Shown in pieces: positions 56,949 to 64,000 of a stretch of DNA of 64,000 nucleotides (its first letter is position 1; the number at the start of each line of letters is the position of its first letter). The stretch spans positions 62,001 to 126,000 of the forward strand of contig JANBVO010000040.1 in assembly GCA_030052745.1 (NCBI GenBank), given 5' to 3'. Position numbers and translations under genes: made by a program. The DNA is from Pleurostoma richardsiae. Lineage: Eukaryota > Ascomycota > Sordariomycetes > Calosphaeriales > Pleurostomataceae. Under the pieces are notes generated by a model that saw nothing but the letters and a program-made list of their open reading frames with translations, searched no databases and was not told the origin of the DNA.

Positions 56949-58079
56949 ATGGCGCTGGCTGCTGCTGCCGCCGCCGTCTTCAGGCTCCGGCCGGGCCGGT
57001 TCTACATCCTTCTCCTCTTCGTGACGGCCTCCTTCTCCCTGATCGGCCTGACCCTCCTGTCGCACCTGTCCTGGAACCAGGTGCCCCAGGGCTACTTCGC
57101 CAAGCAGCACCGCGCGCGGTACTCCTACGACCTGGACCGCGCGCATCACCCGGATTGGATGGCCCAGCTGCCGGACTCGGCGCCCCTGACGGCCCTGTCC
57201 ATCCCCGGCAGCCACGACACGCTGACCTATGGCATCGCGGAGCCGCACTACCGCTGCCAGAACCACGAGCTGGCCGCGCAGCTGCGCGCAGGCTTGCGCT
57301 ACCTCGACGTGCGCGCCGTGCTGCTGGGCAACGACTCGAGCCTACGAATCTACCACGGCGAGGCCTACACGGGCCACACCTACGCCGAGGTGCTCCAGAT
57401 CGTGTTCGCCTTCCTGGATGAGCAGCCCGGCGAGGCGGTCGTCATGCGCGTCAAGGAGGAGAAGCCTCCCATCGGCGAGCCGCAGGTCTCCTTCGGCGAG
57501 GCTTTCAACCGGTACCAGTTTAGCGACCCGGAGACCGCCCCGGGCTGGGCGGAGCACTTCTATCAGTGGCCACCACCAGCAGAGGCCGAGGAAAGTGGCA
57601 CGGCAGCCGAGGTCTCTCCGCGGCTGCCGACGCTGGGGGAGCTGCGGGGCAAGATCCTGCTACTCCAGAACTTCGTCTCAGAGGGCGGTCCGTACGGCCT
57701 CCTCTGGGAGTCTCCGCAAATGACGCTCGAGGACTACTGGCTGATGGGCAACGTCACCGACCTGGAGGACAAGTGGACCGACATCCGCGACAACCTGGCC
57801 GGGGCGAACACCTCAGCCTCCACCCAAGACGGTACCGGCAGCGACCAACCGCCGCCGCTCTTCCTCACCCACCTCAGCGCAACGGGCGCGGTGCTCCCCT
57901 CGCAGGCCGCCGCCGGCATCCCAGCCAACCGCACTTTCGTGGGAATAGAGGGCATGAACGACCGGACGGGGTCGTGGCTGTCCGCGCACGACGGCGCCAC
58001 GGGCGTTGTCATCGCTGACTTCCCTGGCGCCGGGCTGGTGGACGAGATACTGCGCCACAACGAGTGGCTTCTACAGTGA
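56949..58079 (+). CDS. PI-PLC X-domain-like membrane-anchored protein
   Basis: Resembles the compact, calcium-independent phosphatidylinositol-specific phospholipase C found in bacteria and many filamentous fungi. Single exon, 376 aa. An N-terminal signal anchor lies at about 17-40 (FYILLLFVTASFSLIGLTLL), so the domain is lumenal or extracellular. The X domain begins at about residue 78: SIPGSHDTLTYG contains the general acid/base His89, and RIYHGEAYTGHTYAEVL contains His136. FLDEQPGEAVVMRVKEE and ELRGKILLLQNF continue the TIM barrel, and VVIADFPGAGLVDEIL closes it. There is no C2 or Y domain, so it is not a eukaryotic signalling PLC. The sequence is intronless and very GC-rich (G/C at nearly all third positions) compared with neighbours such as the dynamin gene. 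This could reflect high expression bias or past transfer. Confidence 0.8.
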   Translation: MALAAAAAAVFRLRPGRFYILLLFVTASFSLIGLTLLSHLSWNQVPQGYFAKQHRARYSYDLDRAHHPDWMAQLPDSAPLTALSIPGSHDTLTYGIAEPHYRCQNHELAAQLRAGLRYLDVRAVLLGNDSSLRIYHGEAYTGHTYAEVLQIVFAFLDEQPGEAVVMRVKEEKPPIGEPQVSFGEAFNRYQFSDPETAPGWAEHFYQWPPPAEAEESGTAAEVSPRLPTLGELRGKILLLQNFVSEGGPYGLLWESPQMTLEDYWLMGNVTDLEDKWTDIRDNLAGANTSASTQDGTGSDQPPPLFLTHLSATGAVLPSQAAAGIPANRTFVGIEGMNDRTGSWLSAHDGATGVVIADFPGAGLVDEILRHNEWLLQ

Positions 58080-59531
58080 CGCGGGTGGGCCATAAAGAAA
58101 AGAAGGGAAAAGGACGGGAACGTGCATACAACCGCCGCGGGACTGCAGCCAGCAACAGGAGCAGCTGAATTTCGACGCCTCAAAAACGACGGCGCGCCGC
58201 GGGGAGATGAGGATCGTCAGGGACCCGCGGAAGAAGGTTGGTGGGGCCGCGCGCTCGGCGATCAGGAGGATCCGTTCGGTGTCCCAGATTGTGCACGGTT
58301 TCGGAACTCCCGGTAATGAGATCATGAGATCTGTAGATCTGGGATTCGGGAGAACGATATTAAAATGAAGGGTCGGATGTCCACATGTAGATCATATATT
58401 CGGCGTAACAAAAAGGCTTGATTTCCAGGCTTCCAGCGGGACTGACGACGCGGCTCTGGTGGATGTTTCATCAGACATACAGTACCTTGGGATGATAATA
58501 CCACCCATGTACAGCGGAGAGAGAATCTGCCTACAATCATCGAATTGACAACTTGAATACAGGTTTAGGTGAAGAAGCGCGTCACCGGAGCGTTGCGCGT
58601 TAGTCTGCGCCGCGTTCAGCGGAGAAGTCCTCGGGGATCTCCTCTTCACTAACACACACACTAACTCATTAACTTTCTCAATTCTCAGCTGAAATGAGAT
58701 AGTTGTGACGTTGATGCGTGTCTCGGTCTTGGGCTGTGATCTCCATGCGCTCGGCAGAAGTAGGTAGACGCTCGGCATCACAGACTCTGGAAGACGCACG
58801 CGGAGTCGTCACTCGAGATAAGCTTTCCCGAGGGACCTTATTTACTTTTTGCCGGACCGGAAACGGTTGTCTTAAGTCGCCGAGTTTTCCGGAGTTCTGG
58901 GGTTGGTCTCTGGGAGTGAGACAACCCTACGGCTGAGTCTCCGGTCAAGAGGAAGAAGGTTAGTTGGTATGGAATGAAGGACGCGGGACCCTGTTTCCCG
59001 TGGCATTCCACGCAGTATAATCCAGAGCCACGAGGGTAGGCTGAAGAAGGTCCCCAAGGGACCTCTGTCCAGTGGGTGCTCTGCACCAAGGACCATTTCT
59101 TACTTCGAAGACAGATTGACGTCGATATAGCAAGATAGCATCGCGTCGCAGGGAGAGACATTTAGAGATCATGTGGTATTACCAGTAATATTACCGCGAG
59201 TTCACGAGGATGACAACAACATGGGCATCGAGAATCAAAACACATTCCGCCCTGCTAGAGTCCAGCAGAGCTCTGCACAGATCTCTCTAAGCGAGATCCC
59301 AAAACAAAGCTATTCCCGAGATCCGTCTCCAAATTTCCAACCATTCCTTCACGTAGTGAAAGCCAAGACCAATACCGCATGACACCAAATCCATGTATCC
59401 CAAAGCAGACGCGTTGAATTGGAATACACGAAGAACGAAGCCCCAGATCCCGCCAGCCTCACTCCGGTGGCCCTCTGTAGAAAGCGTTTTGCTCCGGTGG
59501 CCTAATCGCCGTGCTGTTAACCCCTGAAGGG
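58080..59531. other. Convergent 3' intergenic region
   Basis: Between the PI-PLC-like gene (+) and the kelch gene (-). Open frames are at most about 135 codons and unrecognised. Composition is mixed and less GC-rich than both flanking genes. Confidence 0.45.
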
Positions 59532-62500
59532 CTACTCGCTCCGGCCCCTGCCCTCCAGCTCGTCCACCATCATCTGGACCCGGCTCCGCGGCCTCCCCAG
59601 CTTCACCGCCTCCGCCCTCGCCAGCGTCGGCGTGCGCGGCTCCTCGCTGCTGGCCCCCGCGGTCTCCGCAGACTCCGGCTGCGGCCGGTCCTCGCTCCAC
59701 TCCTTCTCGGGGTCGCCCACGGCGCCAGACGCCGCCTCCTCGTCCCTCTCCACCTCCGCATTCACCACCCTCAGCCGCTCCTTGGGCACCGTGAACATGA
59801 CCTGCACGAGCCGCTGCTCCACCGCCCTCTCGATGTCCCAGTCCTCGTCCTCCTCGGCCCCCTCGGACCCCGCCGCCTGCCCGCTCGAGGACTCGCCGGC
59901 CCCGGCCTCCCACGCCTCCCGGCCCTGCCTCCTCCTCTGCAGCAGCGCGCTCCCCAGGTGCGCCAGGCGCGGCTCGTAGTCCGAGCTGCCCCCGCCGGCC
60001 GCCCCGCCCCGCGTCGGGCTCCCCGTCCGGGACGAGCTCGGCGACTCGGACGAGCTGCCGTCCGCGCCGCCCGCGCCCGCACTGCTGAACACCCTCTTAA
60101 GGCTGCCGATCCAGTTGCGCCGCGGCGGCGGCTTCGTCTTGCTCGGGCTGCCCGGGGCTACGAGGTCGTCGTCCTCCGCGGCCCCGTCGGCCCCCGCGGT
60201 CTCGGGGTCGTACCGCGGGCGCCCGCCCATGAGCAGGCCGGGCCCTTCCGCCTGCAGGGCCGGGATCGACTTCGCCGTCGTGTAGGTATTACCGCTATTA
60301 CTACTGTTCCCCGAGCTGCTCCCCAGCCGGGCTGCCTCGGCCTGCGAGGAGTTGCCAAAGGAGTTGGAGGGGCGGTGCGACCGGACGGAGCCGGACCGCG
60401 AGGCGGCGCCCGCGGCGCCCGCAGCGGCCCCCTGGATGAAGCTGAGGACGCTGCGGTTCGACTCGGACAGCGTGCTGTCCGTGCGGCCCTCGTCCTCCGC
60501 CGCAACGGCCGCCGAGGGGCCCGGGCTCCGCGTCTGCGACGAGCGCGAGTGCCGCCCCGCGCCGCCGCCGTGGTGCGGCTGCTGCTGGATCCGCGTCGAG
60601 ACGATGTCCAGGTCCGATATCCACTCCCGGACCTCGTGGTCCTGGCTCGGGGGCCGCTGCTTCGCCTCGGGGCTGGGCGTGCGCGACGACGGGCGGCTCG
60701 GCGGCGGCGGGAAGTAGGCCGAGCGCGTCCCCGTGGGGGTCGCGAACGGGTCCGAGGCCGCGTCGTTGTCGGCCTCGGCGCCCGCGGCCCCGCCCGCGGC
60801 GTACGCCGCCGTGATGTCCTCCTCGTCGTCCTCGTAGATGGGGTGGATCCCGCCCGAGGACGCGCCCTGCCCCATGCGCGACTCGTACGGCGACACGACG
60901 CTCGTGGGCTGGTACAGCCCCCTGGCGGTCTTGGGCGCCGGCTTCCGCAGCACACCCAGTGGAGGCGGCAGGTAGCCGCCCAGAGCCGGGTCCGCCGAGT
61001 ACAGGGACGGCACGGACCGCGACCCGCGCAGGCTCTCGTACCCCAGCGAGTGTTGCTGTTGCTGGTGCTGCTGCCCGCGGAGGTACGGGTCGTGCCCGCC
61101 CGTGTACCACGGCGCGCGGCCCCAGCCGCCTGCCCCCATGCCGCCGTCCCGCTCCGCCATCTCGTCGTCGTCGCCGGCGCCCCCGTGCAGAAAGTGCGTC
61201 GCGTCCTGCGCCAGGGCGCGGACCGTCTCGTCGCGGGCGGCACGCTGTCGGCGGTGCCGCCGGAGGAGCCAGTACGCCAGGAAGAGGAGGGCGCCCAGCC
61301 CCGCCAGACCGAGGCTGAGGCCGACGCCCAGCCCGATCTGCCGGCTGCTGGAGGAGCTGGTGGTCGAGGAGCCGCCCGATCTGGAGCCGCCGCCACTCGC
61401 GGATGTAGATGAGGGGTTGGCGTAGTCGCTGGACCAGCTCATGGAGGTAATGTTGAGGAACATCTGGGAGTTCCCTGATGAGGCCTGGCGCTTCGCTTTC
61501 GAGGTGCTATCGGATATGCTGTAGCCTCCGTACACCATCATAATGTTGCCGGGTAGTAAGGCGGCGCCGTGGCCGTAGATCCCCGACCCGGAAGGTTGTG
61601 TTGTCGGTATGGACCATTTCCATTCTCCAAGGGTCTCGTCTATCTCCAGAACCGCCAGCTGAGGGGAGGCCGCCTGGGATATGTCCCCGACCCAACCGCC
61701 GAAGACAACCAGAGCATTGCCGTCTTCGTTCAGGACGGCGGTGTGGCCGGACCTGCTGTCCACTGTCGTCGGCAGCGAGCGGGTAACCTGTTTCTTTGCC
61801 TTTGTGAGCTCTGTGTTTGTCGTGTCGGGGTTGCTGATAGTGATGAAGCTCCACGTCTCCTCTGGAAGGCTCCAGACAGCCGCAGTGCTCATGTTGATGA
61901 AGGCCTCCTGGGTGTGACCTCCCAGAAGGACGCTGTTGAGTTGCTGTGTAACCGTGCCGGAGCGGTTAGATATCGATGGCGAGAGAGGCGTGAAGGTAAA
62001 GCCAGCCTCGGCGATAGGCGGTCCATTACTGGATATGGGCTCTATTGAGTAAGCCTCCTGTGAGGAGGTAAGTTTAACCATCTGGTTGGAGTAAGTGGCC
62101 GCTTCCTGCCACGATGAGGCGCTGTAGTTCGACCAGGGGCACATTCCCCCGTACGAGTAGATGATTGCTGAAGACATGTTTGGCGCTAGAACCGACGTGA
62201 AACTCAGGCTGTCGCCTAAGAAGGATGGCCCTATGCTGAGTCCGTCAGTGCTGTCATCCAAAGTCGCTGAATGCTTGGTCCATGACCCAGCGCCTCCTGT
62301 CGCTGATGAGTTTGCTGGAGTGTAGCTCCAGACGGCAAAGTCCGAGCCGGAGGAGCAATCTCCCGCGTAGACGATGATGCTGCCATTGGATGAGAGTGAT
62401 GGTGTGAATGACCATGTTGACTGCGACTCGTTGATGAAGGGAAGAGGCGAGGTCAGCGTAGACGTGCTGAGCGACGAGGCCTCCAGCGTCGATGAGACGT

Positions 62501-62714
62501 TTAAGGCAAGGAGGTCGACGGATGAACCGCTCGGTGAGAAAATATAGGCGACATCACCGGTATCCTGTGATGAGAGCAGGACGGTGGTGGGCAAGTACGG
62601 TAGGCTCGTTGCGGACGCAGCAGCCGCGAAGACAACGAGCAGCGTCAATATGGCTCTTCGCGCCGCAGCCGGCACGACTCCCAGGAGCGAGCCAGGCACC
62701 GCGGCGTTGACCAT
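59532..62714 (-). CDS. Kelch-repeat single-pass membrane protein
   Basis: Single exon, 1060 aa. A signal peptide is present (about residues 19-36, RAILTLLVVFAAAASAT). The extracellular part (about 37-455) is Ser/Thr-rich with many N-glycosylation sequons and degenerate kelch/galactose-oxidase beta-propeller blades (SIIVYAGDCS, SAIIYSYGG, NSVLLGG, GHTAVLNEDGNALVVFGGWVGD, HGAALLPGNIMMVYGGYS). A TM helix lies at about 460-482 (GVGLSLGLAGLGALLFLAYWLL), followed by a basic stop-transfer. The intracellular tail of about 575 residues is disordered and Gly/Ser/Arg-rich. It carries PPPSRPSSRTPSP-type and acidic segments and ends in a conserved-looking acidic/basic helix (EDWDIERAVEQRLVQVMFTVPKERLRVV). 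Fungal proteins of this layout are thought to act at the cell surface; the specific role is unknown. The 59.5-61.4 kb part is extremely GC-rich and opens long frames on the other strand. Confidence 0.78.
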   Translation of the reverse strand: MVNAAVPGSLLGVVPAAARRAILTLLVVFAAAASATSLPYLPTTVLLSSQDTGDVAYIFSPSGSSVDLLALNVSSTLEASSLSTSTLTSPLPFINESQSTWSFTPSLSSNGSIIVYAGDCSSGSDFAVWSYTPANSSATGGAGSWTKHSATLDDSTDGLSIGPSFLGDSLSFTSVLAPNMSSAIIYSYGGMCPWSNYSASSWQEAATYSNQMVKLTSSQEAYSIEPISSNGPPIAEAGFTFTPLSPSISNRSGTVTQQLNSVLLGGHTQEAFINMSTAAVWSLPEETWSFITISNPDTTNTELTKAKKQVTRSLPTTVDSRSGHTAVLNEDGNALVVFGGWVGDISQAASPQLAVLEIDETLGEWKWSIPTTQPSGSGIYGHGAALLPGNIMMVYGGYSISDSTSKAKRQASSGNSQMFLNITSMSWSSDYANPSSTSASGGGSRSGGSSTTSSSSSRQIGLGVGLSLGLAGLGALLFLAYWLLRRHRRQRAARDETVRALAQDATHFLHGGAGDDDEMAERDGGMGAGGWGRAPWYTGGHDPYLRGQQHQQQQHSLGYESLRGSRSVPSLYSADPALGGYLPPPLGVLRKPAPKTARGLYQPTSVVSPYESRMGQGASSGGIHPIYEDDEEDITAAYAAGGAAGAEADNDAASDPFATPTGTRSAYFPPPPSRPSSRTPSPEAKQRPPSQDHEVREWISDLDIVSTRIQQQPHHGGGAGRHSRSSQTRSPGPSAAVAAEDEGRTDSTLSESNRSVLSFIQGAAAGAAGAASRSGSVRSHRPSNSFGNSSQAEAARLGSSSGNSSNSGNTYTTAKSIPALQAEGPGLLMGGRPRYDPETAGADGAAEDDDLVAPGSPSKTKPPPRRNWIGSLKRVFSSAGAGGADGSSSESPSSSRTGSPTRGGAAGGGSSDYEPRLAHLGSALLQRRRQGREAWEAGAGESSSGQAAGSEGAEEDEDWDIERAVEQRLVQVMFTVPKERLRVVNAEVERDEEAASGAVGDPEKEWSEDRPQPESAETAGASSEEPRTPTLARAEAVKLGRPRSRVQMMVDELEGRGRSE

Positions 62715-63680
62715 CTGTGATCGAGCTGATGGGCCTCCAGAAGTGGTCGCGTTCTGGGCCTCAGCTCATGGCTCCGGTACCCGTTGGCCGGCTCTCGTTT
62801 TGCAAGGCTCACTCGGACTTCCGTCGACGAACAAGCCACCCTTGCCTGGCGAGGCTAATAACCTGTCATCCTATAGACCGAGCGATACGCGATGAGTTGG
62901 CAGGGCCAGCACGGTTCCTTCAGCGAACGAGTGGGGAAGTCGTCTAGATGTAATACCCCGACCTGTTTATTGTTCGTATTGTGGATGTTTTGGAGATGAT
63001 CAACAGGGCGACGAGAGGCGGCGGTCGGTTAGCGGACAAACCTGCTAGCTAGAGGTCCATCCGTTGAATCTGAAAGGAGCCGCCGTCTCTGCAGCAGCAG
63101 TAACCGCGGTCATCTCTGTTATCCGGCCAATCGGGATCCACGCAGATCTCATATTGGTTGTTGACGGGGGCATTTGTATGTTGTTGACCCGGCAACCAAG
63201 CTTATGCAAGGTCTGGCCCCGCCTAGACTCTCGATCGACCATGGCCGGCTACTGGCCTCATTCGATGTTACGCATCACCATCCATAGCTCGGGCTTGAGA
63301 ATACTTCATGCAGTTTGATTGTTGAAGACACGGATTGTTGTGATACCGAACACAGTCGGGTTGTGCTAGTTACGCCTCGCCGGTGACACTTCAGTGTTTG
63401 TATACAGCTCGGCCCAGAGAGGGAATATTCAAGCGTTAACCCCCTTCACAAAGAATATCTACCTAAATATCACACAGCCAACTGCCGGCTTTGGTTCGGA
63501 AACAGTCAAAGCAAATCCCCGATGGAGAAGAAAAGATGTCCTTCCTGAGTGAAGATAATGCTTCTCGCCTCCAGCCTCATTCACACCAGCTTAAATGAGA
63601 ACGACCGTTCCGAAACGCCAACTGCATCCTCCCTACTATGGATCCCAGAGTGGCTCAATGACTCTGTCTGCCAGACCCGT
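62715..63680. other. Intergenic region
   Basis: Promoter of the kelch gene and 3' flank of the gene entering from the right. No coding frame of note. ATCTACCTAAATATC occurs at about 63457-63471, another example of the CTACCT motif class. Confidence 0.45.
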
Positions 63681-64000
63681 CTAAGTGGACGGCTGTGCGG
63701 CGACTTTCCAACCTTCCTCGGACACTTGATATCCCAGCTTCTCGATCTGCTCTTTGAGCCCGTTCCTCTCGCCCATGACCGTGTACTGCTGGATCAGCGC
63801 ATTCTGCAGCCTCTTCTCCTCGCCCTGCAGCTTCTCCTTCAGCGCGGCGACCTCCTTCTCCAGCGCCTCCGCCCTCTGCTTCTCGCCCGTCAGCTGCGCC
63901 ACCAGCTCGCTGCGCGGGCGGCCCGCCTCCTCGGCCAGGGCGTCGGCGACGGCGCGCTGCCGCTCCAGCTCGTCCTGCAGCACCTGCATGCCCGTCTCCC
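63681..64000 (-). CDS. C-terminal end of a coiled-coil protein, cut by window edge
   Basis: The minus-strand frame is open from the window edge to a TAG at 63681-63683, giving at least 105 residues. It is almost wholly heptad-type coiled coil rich in Glu, Gln, Lys and Ala (LERQRAVADALAEEA, ALEKEVAALKEKLQGEEKRL, ERNGLKEQIEKLGYQV). The short non-coiled end reads KVAAQPST. No start or upstream domain is visible. The family cannot be assigned from this part; motor, Golgi-tether or cytoskeletal proteins are among the possibilities. Confidence 0.7.
   Translation of the reverse strand, partial: ETGMQVLQDELERQRAVADALAEEAGRPRSELVAQLTGEKQRAEALEKEVAALKEKLQGEEKRLQNALIQQYTVMGERNGLKEQIEKLGYQVSEEGWKVAAQPST

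Noticed and set aside
59511-61412. 633-codon plus-strand frame as a separate gene
   Set aside because: It lies wholly antisense to the kelch protein tail, whose frame continues a clear signal peptide, propeller and TM helix; Arg/Pro/Ala composition follows from GC bias.

Overview
This window looks like nuclear DNA of a filamentous ascomycete (Pezizomycotina, possibly Sordariomycetes-like). Genes are protein-coding and carry a few short introns (49-378 nt) with GTRNGT donors, CTAAC/CTGAC-type branch sites and YAG acceptors. The gene families are typical of filamentous fungi: COP9 signalosome, WSC stress sensor, a dynamin-like GTPase, a PHO84-type transporter and Lam/Ysp2 sterol transfer. There is no sign of bacterial operon structure. 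I saw no rRNA, tRNA, CRISPR array or intact mobile element.

Layout, left to right. 1-5.9 kb: the end of an unrecognised nuclear-looking protein (-), COP9 signalosome subunit 6 (+), and a sorbitol/xylitol-type zinc dehydrogenase (-). 5.9-11.0 kb: a 5.1-kb stretch with no supportable gene. 11.0-16.1 kb: a divergent pair, VPS17 retromer sorting nexin (-) and mitochondrial ribosome-releasing factor 2/MEF2 (+). 17.7-31.9 kb: a cyclin-box protein (+), an MIT-domain coiled-coil protein (-), a GRAM-VASt sterol-transfer protein (+), a dynamin-like GTPase (+) and a PHO84-like phosphate transporter (-). 34.2-44.2 kb: a divergent pair, homoserine O-acetyltransferase MET2 (-) and THO2 (+), the largest gene. 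45.7-47.8 kb: an organic solute transporter alpha/DUF300 membrane protein (-). 50.7-52.2 kb: a WSC-domain cell-wall sensor (-), preceded by more than 1 kb of CT-rich leader-like DNA. 52.2-56.9 kb: long intergenic DNA holding an orphan TATA box and a hairpin. 56.9-64 kb: a PI-PLC-X-like membrane protein (+), a kelch-repeat membrane protein (-) and the C-terminal end of a coiled-coil protein (-).

The genes do not form one pathway. They are mostly conserved housekeeping genes: protein turnover, mitochondrial translation, endosome sorting, mRNA export, methionine and phosphate supply, sterol transport. A few surface or membrane proteins are mixed in. No gene cluster or novel defence or secondary-metabolite system is evident. 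The points most worth checking are the non-coding structures, the in-frame intron of the cyclin gene, the unusual tails and insertions in several conserved enzymes, and the CACGTG sites around the phosphate transporter. Exon boundaries were inferred by reading splice signals and preserving frame; none is backed by transcript data.
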